Positions 1 through 5,960 of a DNA stretch of 19,858 bases are shown here, one piece after another. Position 1 is the first letter of the stretch, and every line of letters starts with the position of its first letter. The notes under the pieces are model-generated. The model was given only the letters and a program-made list of their open reading frames with translations, had not been told where the DNA came from and did no database searches. The stretch spans positions 1-19,858 of the forward strand of contig JBHGBM010000097.1 in NCBI GenBank assembly GCA_041946965.1, in the 5' to 3' direction. The position numbers and the translations under genes were made by a program. This DNA comes from JBHGBM01 sp041946965 (GTDB taxonomy: Bacteria > Acidobacteriota > Terriglobia > Bryobacterales > Bryobacteraceae).

Positions 1-58
1 GTAGAGTGCGACCTTGCCAAGGTCGATGTCGCGGGTTCGAATCCCGTCTCCCGCTCCA
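1..58 (+). tRNA. tRNA-Gly(GCC), 5' end cut off by window edge
   Basis: The 3' part of a tRNA is readable from the D-arm onward. The anticodon stem pairs 9-13 with 21-25, the 7-base loop is TTGCCAA with anticodon GCC at 16-18, the T-arm spans 31-47 around GGTTCGAAT, and the acceptor strand CTCCCGC is followed by discriminator T and an encoded CCA at 56-58. GCC decodes glycine GGC/GGT. The acceptor 5' strand and part of the D-arm lie outside the window. A secreted-protein gene begins 28 bp after the CCA with no terminator hairpin between, so co-transcription is possible. Confidence 0.95.
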
Positions 59-86
59 AACTTCCCTTCCCCCCGCGCACAGTCCT

Positions 87-719
87 ATGACCAAATCTCT
101 GCTCCTCGTGGCCCTCGCCGCCTCGGCGGCCTTCGCGCAGTACAGGATGGAACCGGCCGCCGCCCTTCCCGAAGGCCTCCCCGCCGGCTATGGCGCCGTG
201 CTGGCAGCCCAAGGTGTCCGGATCCTCAAAGCGGACGGCTCGCCGGCTGCGGAGTTGTGGTTTCGGACCGCGCTGCCCCCCGGCGCCGCGCACGCCGAGG
301 ACGCCGTGGCCTTCCCATCCATTCCTCATGGCGCCATGCTCGGCGTGATCCGCTTCCCCTCCGCCGGCGCCGACCGCCGCGGCCAGACTATCAAACCGGG
401 CCTCTACACCCTGCGTTACAGCCGGTATCCTATGGACGGCAACCACCAGGGCGTCGCCCCCCAACGCGATTTCCTGCTGCTGGTGCCTGCCGCGGAGGAC
501 AAGGACCCCAATTCTTTGCCCGACTACGCCGCACTGACCGAAATGAGCTGCAAGGCTTCCGGGACGCCCCATCCGGCCGTCTTTGAGATGGAACCCCCGC
601 CTGCCGATGCCGGGTTTCCCGCTCTCGAGCAGCATCGGGAAAAAGATTGGGTTCTCAACGTTAAGGTCGGAACGCTCCCCCTGGGAGTGATCGTCATCGG
701 CAAGTCCGACGCCGGTTGA
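87..719 (+). CDS. Small secreted protein of unknown function
   Basis: A 210-residue protein from ATG 87; the reading frame stays open upstream but there it runs through the tRNA, so 87 is the first sensible start. Residues 1-17 (MTKSLLLVALAASAAFA) form a classic signal peptide with an AFA cleavage site, so the mature chain probably starts QYRMEP and is exported. I do not recognise a family with certainty. The middle contains a GLYTLRYSRYPMDGNHQG stretch and a beta-rich FLLLVPAAED segment, and the C-terminus a hydrophobic strand (PLGVIVIG). This looks like a compact beta-sandwich or cupin-like envelope protein, which is only a guess. No Shine-Dalgarno is visible. It precedes the PHP gene by 21 bp on the same strand. 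Confidence 0.75.
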   Translation: MTKSLLLVALAASAAFAQYRMEPAAALPEGLPAGYGAVLAAQGVRILKADGSPAAELWFRTALPPGAAHAEDAVAFPSIPHGAMLGVIRFPSAGADRRGQTIKPGLYTLRYSRYPMDGNHQGVAPQRDFLLLVPAAEDKDPNSLPDYAALTEMSCKASGTPHPAVFEMEPPPADAGFPALEQHREKDWVLNVKVGTLPLGVIVIGKSDAG

Positions 720-728
720 TCTCTGGGC

Positions 729-734
729 TACACT
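729..734 (+). promoter_or_regulatory. -10 box (TACACT) for the PHP gene, leaderless layout
   Basis: TACACT ends six bases before the TTG start at 741, so a normal -10 to start-site distance puts the transcription start at or next to the start codon. No Shine-Dalgarno lies between, and no clear -35 hexamer is seen upstream. The same geometry recurs at 2450 and 4518, which supports the call. Confidence 0.5.
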
Positions 735-740
735 AAGTAG

Positions 741-1571
741 TTGATCGACCTCCACACTCACACCAACGAATCCGACGGTACCTTTTCGCCTGCCCAACTG
801 ATCGAGGCCGCCGTGTCGGCCCGCCTGGAGGCTGTCGCCATCACCGACCACGACACGCTCGCCGGGTATGATGCCGCCTCCGGGCCCGCGCGCCAGGCCG
901 GGCTCGACTTGGTGTGCGGTATCGAGCTCTCCACCAAGTGGCGCCGCCGCTCCGTGCACCTGCTCGGATACTTCCTCGATGGCGGGCCTTCGGCCGCCTT
1001 CCGCGAGTGGATCCGGATCATGCAGGAGTCCCGGCGCGACCGCAACCGCCGCATGGCCGCGCGCCTGCGCGAGTTGGGCTTCGATATCCGCATCGAGGAG
1101 GTCGAGGCGCGCGGCCGCGGCATGACCGGGCGGCCCCACTTCGCGGCCGTCATGCTCGAGAAGGGTTACGTCTCCAACCTGCGGCAGGCCTTCGACGATT
1201 ACCTGGACGAATCCGCCATCGCCTACGTGCAACGCCTCGAGCCGCAGTTGGGCGAAGCCGTAAGCAGAATCCGCGAGGGCGGCGGTGTGGCTGCCCTGCC
1301 GCATCCCGTGCGCCTGGAAGAGATCTCCAGCCTCGAGGACGCCCTCCCCGAGCTCTGCGGTATGGGCTTGCAGGGCCTGGAAGCCTATCACAGCGATCAC
1401 ACCTCCGCCCAGACCGGCTTCCTCCTGAATCTGGCGCGCCGCCACGGCCTCGTAGTGACCGGCGGCAGCGATTTCCACGGCGCCCACAAGCCCGGCCTCG
1501 ACCTCGGCTGCGTCGATGTACCCAAAAGCGTTCTCGACGAGCTGCGTGCCTACGCCGCCACCGCGGCTTGA
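741..1571 (+). CDS. PHP-family phosphoesterase (nucleoside 3',5'-bisphosphate phosphatase / RNase AM type)
   Basis: A 276-residue PHP-domain protein. The start must be TTG 741: the preceding in-frame codon is TAG, and the metal-binding motif begins almost at once (MIDLHTHTNESDG; H5, H7, D12). Further PHP ligands are visible: TDHD (D36-H37), GIEL (E62), a histidine in SVHLLGY (H73), LPHP, and GGSDFHG near the C-terminus. Length and motif order match the YciV/TrpH branch, whose members cleave 3'-phosphate from nucleoside 3',5'-bisphosphates and, in E. coli, trim RNA 5' ends. Cytoplasmic; no signal peptide. The gene overlaps the convergent ygfZ-like gene tail to tail by 22 bp. The family is sure; the exact substrate is inference. 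Confidence 0.88.
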   Translation: MIDLHTHTNESDGTFSPAQLIEAAVSARLEAVAITDHDTLAGYDAASGPARQAGLDLVCGIELSTKWRRRSVHLLGYFLDGGPSAAFREWIRIMQESRRDRNRRMAARLRELGFDIRIEEVEARGRGMTGRPHFAAVMLEKGYVSNLRQAFDDYLDESAIAYVQRLEPQLGEAVSRIREGGGVAALPHPVRLEEISSLEDALPELCGMGLQGLEAYHSDHTSAQTGFLLNLARRHGLVVTGGSDFHGAHKPGLDLGCVDVPKSVLDELRAYAATAA

Positions 1572-2443
1572 CCGTTTACCTTGTACTGCGGCCCGGTACC
1601 CACCCGCGCGTAGCCCAGCGCGACCGTCTTCCCCAACGCCCGCGAGTACGCCGCCGAAGTGATCAGGCCGGCCTCCTGCCCGTCCGCCGCCACCAGCTTT
1701 GAGCCCGGCGCCGCGGCCCCTTCCACCACCAGCCTCACCAGCTCGCGATTCACGTGGCCCCGGGCCCGGATGCGCTCCACGATCTCCTGACCCAGGTAGC
1801 AACCCTTCTGAAAATGCACGCCGTGAAGCTGGCGGGTTTCCTGCGGCAGCGCTTCGGCCAGATCGTCGGGAAAGCGCGGCACGCCGTTCTCGATCCGTAG
1901 CGCGCCGGCTTCCTCGCGCGAGGCGGCGGGCAGCGCCAGCCGCGCGATCAAGCCGTCTTTTTCCGCGCTGGGGACGAAGATGCGGAATCCCGGCTGCCCG
2001 GTCGCCGAAATCCTGGCTACCCGCGCGTCCCCCCACGCGGCGTGCGCATAGACGGCCTCCGGAGCGGGCGCTCCCGCGGCGGCCAGCGCTTCGCCCGCCC
2101 GCGGGCCTTCCACCGCGATCGTGGTCAGCGCTTCCCCCGCGTCTTCGAGCTTCACATCGTCGGCGATGATGTACTTGCGGATCAACTCCGGCACGCGCTC
2201 GCGCGCCTCCGGCTCCACGTCCACCAAAAAACGGTCCTCCAGCGCCAGCAGGTTGAGATCGGCCTGGATGCGCCCCTGCGGCGTCAGGATGAATGCGTAA
2301 CACCCCCGCCCCGCTGTAAGTTGCTTCACATGATTGGTCGTGATGTTGTGCAGCAGCCGCACCCGGTCCCGCCCGGTGACGAAAATCCTCCCCCGGTCCC
2401 CCAGATCGAGCCAGGCCGCCGATTCCCTCAGGGCCGACGCCAT
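1550..2443 (-). CDS. ygfZ: YgfZ/GcvT-like folate-binding protein
   Basis: A 297-residue protein with the YgfZ signature KGCYLGQEIVERI at residues 213-225; the conserved cysteine is C215. The N-terminal GcvT-like folate-binding region includes RVRLLHNITTNHVKQL and CYAFILTPQGRI. YgfZ proteins help assemble or repair certain Fe-S enzymes in a tetrahydrofolate-dependent way. Start choice: an in-frame ATG 36 bases upstream lies inside the end of the preceding gene. ATG 2443 is preferred because homology starts soon after it and a TACACT box ends six bases before it. It follows the Asp-box gene by 4 bp on the same strand and overlaps the PHP gene tail to tail. It has no obvious functional tie to its neighbours. 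Confidence 0.9.
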   Translation of the reverse strand: MASALRESAAWLDLGDRGRIFVTGRDRVRLLHNITTNHVKQLTAGRGCYAFILTPQGRIQADLNLLALEDRFLVDVEPEARERVPELIRKYIIADDVKLEDAGEALTTIAVEGPRAGEALAAAGAPAPEAVYAHAAWGDARVARISATGQPGFRIFVPSAEKDGLIARLALPAASREEAGALRIENGVPRFPDDLAEALPQETRQLHGVHFQKGCYLGQEIVERIRARGHVNRELVRLVVEGAAAPGSKLVAADGQEAGLITSAAYSRALGKTVALGYARVGTGPQYKVNGQAAVAA

Positions 2444-2447
2444 GGCT

Positions 2448-4511
2448 TCAGTGTACCGGCCCGTGCCACACGCTGCCACCGAAGGTCGTGATATAGATCA
2501 TGCCCGCGCGCTGCGGGTCGGGGATCACGCGGTGCCCCCACTTGAAGTCGTAGCCCGGGATGCGCGTCCAGGTGAGGCCGCGGTCGGCCGAGCGCCACGC
2601 CGAGGATTCGAACCCGCAGCCGTACAGCACCCGCGGGTCGCGCGGGTCAATGGTCACGTCGTACACGTGCTGGTCGCGCGCGAACACGTTCCGCCAGTTG
2701 GCGCCGCCGTCGGTCGAAAGAAAAATGCCGCCATCCGCGGCGCCGCCGGGCGTTGTGCGGCCCCAGGCCGCCAGATACAGCCGCCGCGGATCCTTGGGGT
2801 CGATGGCGATGCCGTTGGGCCCATTGACCCCTTCCGGCAGCCGGATGCGTTCCCAGTGCTCCGCGCCGTCGCGCGAACGGTACAGCGCTCCGTCGCCTTC
2901 GTTGTTAAAGCTGCCGTCCTCGCTCCGGCGGGCCACCACCAGGTAGAGCGCCGCGTCGGGGGAGCGCGCCAGGCGCCAGGCCAGCGGCGTGGTCCCGGCG
3001 ATGCCCTGGTTGCGCGCCGCCCAGGTCTTGCCGCCGTCGGTGGACTTGAACACCCCGCGCCCGCAGGCGGTGATGTACAGCGTGCGCGAAGCCGCCGGGC
3101 TCGCCGGGTCTAGCAGGATGTGGGTGGCCGCCGACGGCGGAAGCGCCGCGCTCGCCACCTGCCACGTCCGCCCCCCGTCGCCGCTCACCACCACCCCGCC
3201 GTTGAACGTGGCCGGATCGCGCCGCCGCCACATCTTGGGACGCGGCAGGTCGTGGACCCCGCTCATCACCGCCCACACGCGGCCCCTCACCTCGGGATCG
3301 AACTCCATCCAGTAGGCCGTGTTCACCCAGGGACGCGGCACGGTGCGGCTCACGCTGTGCCACGAAGCCCCGCCGTTTTCGCTCGCAAACAACCCGATAT
3401 CCGTATAGGTGATGAAAACCCGCTTGGGATCGAACGGGTCGAAGTGGACCCCGTAACAGGTGGTGACGTCCAGGCCCGTTGTAACCGCCCCTCCGTCCTC
3501 GGCGCGCCGTGAATAGACGCCCTCCCAGCTCGCGCCGCCGTCGGTGGTGCGCAGCGTGGCCCCGTAATTGGTGGCGTAGCAGAGGTTCGGGTCCGTGGGC
3601 GCCACGCCCAGGTTGATCGGGTTGCTGCCCCAACCCAGGCCGAAGCGGTCGCTCAGCCAGAAGTCGCGCACGTTGTTCTTCCAGGTGAGTTGCCAGGTGC
3701 GGCCGGTGTCGGTGGATTTCGCCACGCCGAACGCCTCCTTCCCTCCGTGCGAGACGTACACCGTCGCCGGGTGCTCGAGGCTGGTGGCGATCGCCTCGGC
3801 GCGGTGCGGGAAATCCGCTTTGCGCCACGTGGCCCCGGCGTCTTCCGAAACGTGCACGCCGTTGGGGCTTATGCCATAGAAAACGGCCAACCCCGCCGAG
3901 ACCGCGGTAAAGCCGCCCGGGGTGGGCAGGTCCTTGCAGGCATCGCCGCGGCACGCCGTCACCGCGTTGGACCCGATGGCGTAAACGACGCCTCCGTGCC
4001 GGTGCACCTTGAGCGCGGGGCCCGGCAGATCCGCCAGTTTCGTCCAGGTGGCGCCGGTGTCGCGGGAAACGTGGAGCGCCGCCCCCATGCCCGCATAAAG
4101 CGTCTTGCCGTCGGCAAGCAGTGCGGTCACCCGCGGCGCGCGGCCGTCGCGGGTCAGGATGCGCTCCGAGGCGTGGTCGTCCGGCATGTCGATGCGCACG
4201 ATATCCGCCCGCGCCGGGTAGATGCGCGTCCACGTGCGGCCGGTATCGGCGCTGCGCCACAGCCCCGAAGTGCCCGCGTAGACCACCGCCGGGTCGCGCG
4301 CGTCGAAGGCGAAAAACCCGACCGTCCCGCCCAGGTTGAACATGCGCCAGGTGGCCCCCGCATCCCGCGTGACGTAAGCGCCGGTCATGTCGCAGCGCAC
4401 CAGCACCGTGCGGGTGTCGTGGGGCGAAATCGTGGGGAGGAACTGGGCGCCGCCGCCGCCCGGTCCGAGAATCCTCCAGGAAGCCGCCAGAACCAGAAAG
4501 GCCAGAGCCAT
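2448..4511 (-). CDS. Secreted Asp-box (BNR/sortilin-like) beta-propeller protein
   Basis: A 687-residue protein containing twelve Asp-box motifs of the S-x-D-x-G-x-T-W type, among them TRDAGATW, SADTGRTW, SRDTGATW, SEDAGATW, STDTGRTW, SGDGGRTW, STDGGKTW, STDGGANW and SADRGLTW. Asp boxes mark beta-hairpin turns of 7- to 10-bladed propellers as in VPS10/sortilin, sialidases and GH74 xyloglucanases; twelve boxes spread over the whole chain suggest one or two propellers. The N-terminus MALAFLVLAASWRILGPGGG is hydrophobic and probably a signal peptide, but it unusually lacks a positive N-region. Catalytic GH74 aspartates cannot be assigned by eye, so enzyme versus binding protein is open. ATG 4511 follows a TACACC box by six bases. 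ygfZ follows immediately. Confidence 0.85.
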   Translation of the reverse strand: MALAFLVLAASWRILGPGGGGAQFLPTISPHDTRTVLVRCDMTGAYVTRDAGATWRMFNLGGTVGFFAFDARDPAVVYAGTSGLWRSADTGRTWTRIYPARADIVRIDMPDDHASERILTRDGRAPRVTALLADGKTLYAGMGAALHVSRDTGATWTKLADLPGPALKVHRHGGVVYAIGSNAVTACRGDACKDLPTPGGFTAVSAGLAVFYGISPNGVHVSEDAGATWRKADFPHRAEAIATSLEHPATVYVSHGGKEAFGVAKSTDTGRTWQLTWKNNVRDFWLSDRFGLGWGSNPINLGVAPTDPNLCYATNYGATLRTTDGGASWEGVYSRRAEDGGAVTTGLDVTTCYGVHFDPFDPKRVFITYTDIGLFASENGGASWHSVSRTVPRPWVNTAYWMEFDPEVRGRVWAVMSGVHDLPRPKMWRRRDPATFNGGVVVSGDGGRTWQVASAALPPSAATHILLDPASPAASRTLYITACGRGVFKSTDGGKTWAARNQGIAGTTPLAWRLARSPDAALYLVVARRSEDGSFNNEGDGALYRSRDGAEHWERIRLPEGVNGPNGIAIDPKDPRRLYLAAWGRTTPGGAADGGIFLSTDGGANWRNVFARDQHVYDVTIDPRDPRVLYGCGFESSAWRSADRGLTWTRIPGYDFKWGHRVIPDPQRAGMIYITTFGGSVWHGPVH
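2450..2455 (-). promoter_or_regulatory. -10 box (TACACT) for ygfZ inside the end of the upstream gene
   Basis: Read on the minus strand, TACACT lies exactly six bases before ATG 2443, overlapping the stop codon (2448-2450) of the Asp-box gene. No Shine-Dalgarno is present. It predicts a leaderless ygfZ transcript in addition to any read-through from the upstream gene. Confidence 0.45.
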
Positions 4512-4517
4512 ACAACC

Positions 4518-4523
4518 GGTGTA
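4518..4523 (-). promoter_or_regulatory. -10 box (TACACC) for the Asp-box gene
   Basis: On the minus strand TACACC ends six bases before ATG 4511 with no Shine-Dalgarno between, again a leaderless layout. The overlapping plus-strand sequence TACCAT (4522-4527) could act as a weak reverse -10, relevant to the terminator at 4546. Confidence 0.42.
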
Positions 4524-4545
4524 CCATTTTCGTTACGGCCCGCTT

Positions 4546-4566
4546 GCCGGAACACCGGCTTTTTTT
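4546..4566 (+). terminator. Rho-independent terminator with no gene before it
   Basis: A perfect 5-bp GC stem GCCGG/CCGGC (46-50 with 55-59) with an AACA loop is followed directly by seven T residues (4560-4566). Its orientation is plus strand, yet it lies in the divergent gap between the minus-strand Asp-box gene and the plus-strand gene starting at 4586. It must therefore stop plus-strand RNA that begins within the gap or antisense to the Asp-box gene, or act as an attenuator for the zinc-ribbon gene. Confidence 0.75.
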
Positions 4567-4585
4567 CTAACGTAGTCATTAGTAG

Positions 4586-5023
4586 ATGCCGTTTTGCACA
4601 CATTGCGGAAACCGCGTCGGGGATGCCGATACCTTCTGTGCCAGGTGCGGCACGCGCCAGCAGACGGCTCCGCGCGACGTGCTGGCGGGAGTCACCCCCC
4701 GCACCGCCTCGATTCTGTGCTATCTGCCGCTGGTCGGCTGGATTCCCGCCATTGTGGTGCTGGCCGCCCGGCGCTTCCGCCACGACCGCGCCGTGCGCTT
4801 CGACGCCTTTCAGGGCCTTTACCTCTTCGTGGCCTGGCTGATCGTGGACAATGTAATCGTCCCCCTCACCCACATGGTGCCCCGCGTCCACATCGGCGAC
4901 TTCCTGCGCCTCGTCATGCTCGGCGTCTGGGTCTTCATGATCATCAAGGCCAGCCAGCGGCAAACCGTGGCCCTTCCCGTCATCGGCGAGCTCGCCGAAC
5001 GCTCCCTGGCCGAGCGCGCCTAA
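4586..5023 (+). CDS. Zinc-ribbon membrane protein (DUF4870-like)
   Basis: A 145-residue protein opening with a zinc ribbon, two CxxC knuckles (CTHCG at residues 4-8 and CARCG at 18-22). A hydrophobic region follows with segments around residues 43-60 (ASILCYLPLVGWIPAIVVLAA), 74-96 (FQGLYLFVAWLIVDNVIVPL) and 104-121 (DFLRLVMLGVWVFMII), i.e. about three to four membrane helices. The order ribbon then small helical membrane domain, with RAVRFDAFQG before the second helix, matches the DUF4870/Tic20-like proteins widespread in bacteria, whose function is unknown. The start ATG 4586 lies 20 bases after the terminator. No convincing Shine-Dalgarno is seen; a poor TAACGT box at 4568-4573 is the only -10 candidate. 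Confidence 0.8.
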   Translation: MPFCTHCGNRVGDADTFCARCGTRQQTAPRDVLAGVTPRTASILCYLPLVGWIPAIVVLAARRFRHDRAVRFDAFQGLYLFVAWLIVDNVIVPLTHMVPRVHIGDFLRLVMLGVWVFMIIKASQRQTVALPVIGELAERSLAERA

Positions 5024-5045
5024 ATATAAGGTGAGACCCGGAGGC

Positions 5046-5075
5046 AAACGGGGAACGTTCCGTCTTCCCCGCTTT
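5046..5075. terminator. Bidirectional terminator between convergent genes
   Basis: CGGGGAA (5049-5055) pairs with TTCCCCG (5065-5071) across a 9-base loop. The stem is flanked by AAA on the left and CTTT on the right, so each strand ends in a short T run after the hairpin. It sits in the 50-bp convergent gap between the zinc-ribbon gene and the Wzt-like gene and would serve both. Confidence 0.65.
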
Positions 5076-5937
5076 ACGTCACCGCGACCCGCGCCCGCAG
5101 GTTCGCCACCCCCGCCGTGTAACGCGTATCCGTCACCGTGAACGCCACCGCGTCCTCCAGCCAGTCGTGGCGCGTCCCGTCCGGGTCGTGCGACGCCATC
5201 GTGATCGTGTAACGCTCCGGGCAAAGATCGCAGCGGAACGCGAACGTCAGCGTAAGCGTGTCCCCCGCCTTGCGCGGCCCCAGCTTCAGCCCCTCCAGTT
5301 CCGTGTTCGTCCCGTACACGTTCAGGCCGATCCGCGTGCGGATCAGCATCCCGATCACCGGATCCTCCACCGCGGCATGGAAACGCAGCGTCGCCCGCAC
5401 CTCGGCCAACTCCCCGCTCCGCCACACCGCCCCCGGCCCGCCCTCTCCCAGCAGCTCGATATTCACGATCTCCGCTCGCCCGTCGCCCTCCCGCAGCGAT
5501 GGAGCCATCCGGGCGCCCTCCCGCAGCCGCTCCGCCACGTGCGCGCGATATGCCCGCAGGACCTCGCCGGGGTCCCCGCGCGCGGCCAGCCGTCCCCCGT
5601 CCAGCCACCAGATTTCATCGGCGATCCGCGCCAGCAGCGGCTCGTCGTGCGAGACCAGCAATACCGTGGTTCCGCCGCGCCGCAACCCGTCGATGGCCAT
5701 CACGGCCCGCTCCCGGGCCAGCGCATCCAGCCGCGCCAGCGCGTGATCGAGCAGCAGTACAGGCGCCGCCGAGAGGTCGAGCGCATCGTCCCCTCCGATC
5801 AGCCGGCTCCCCTCCCGTTTCGCCGCCGCGCGCAGCAGCCGCGATTTCCCCGAGCCCGCCAGCCCCACAATGCCGATCACGGTGCCGTCCGGGGCGGCGG
5901 CCTCCAGGCCGTCCTCGTTCCGAAACACAATCGCCAT
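5074..5937 (-). CDS. Shrunken Wzt-like ATPase with C-terminal glycan-binding domain
   Basis: A 287-residue protein. The N-terminal ~140 residues resemble an ABC nucleotide-binding domain: Walker A GLAGSGKS (25-32), a Walker B-like APVLLLDH (58-65), a D-loop-like ARLD (68-71), and the H-loop SHDEP with H97. Only about 27 residues separate Walker A from Walker B, where ABC ATPases normally have over 100. The Q-loop, the helical subdomain and the LSGGQ signature are absent, and the catalytic glutamate after Walker B is histidine (H65). Residues ~153-287 look like the Wzt C-terminal carbohydrate-binding beta-sandwich (Wzt_C), with the IGLNVYGTNTE segment. In Wzt this domain recognises the modified end of an O-polysaccharide. 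No Wzm permease is in the window. It diverges from the methyltransferase across 23 bp. Confidence 0.78.
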   Translation of the reverse strand: MAIVFRNEDGLEAAAPDGTVIGIVGLAGSGKSRLLRAAAKREGSRLIGGDDALDLSAAPVLLLDHALARLDALARERAVMAIDGLRRGGTTVLLVSHDEPLLARIADEIWWLDGGRLAARGDPGEVLRAYRAHVAERLREGARMAPSLREGDGRAEIVNIELLGEGGPGAVWRSGELAEVRATLRFHAAVEDPVIGMLIRTRIGLNVYGTNTELEGLKLGPRKAGDTLTLTFAFRCDLCPERYTITMASHDPDGTRHDWLEDAVAFTVTDTRYTAGVANLRARVAVT

Positions 5938-5943
5938 TACAGA

Positions 5944-5950
5944 TAGAATA
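5944..5950. promoter_or_regulatory. Overlapping divergent -10 boxes (TAGAAT / TATTCT)
   Basis: The 23-bp gap between ATG 5937 (minus) and ATG 5961 (plus) contains ATAGAATA. On the plus strand TAGAAT (5944-5949) ends 11 bases before ATG 5961. On the minus strand TATTCT (5945-5950) ends 7 bases before ATG 5937. The two -10 elements overlap almost completely, so RNA polymerase can bind in only one direction at a time. Any -35 contacts would fall inside the opposing coding sequences. Confidence 0.5.
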
Positions 5951-5960
5951 CCGGTTAGGC

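Noticed and set aside
5499..5960. Upstream 154-codon extension of the methyltransferase frame
   Set aside because: It is antisense to the Wzt-like gene, arginine/proline-rich, and the methyltransferase starts naturally at ATG 5961 after the divergent -10.
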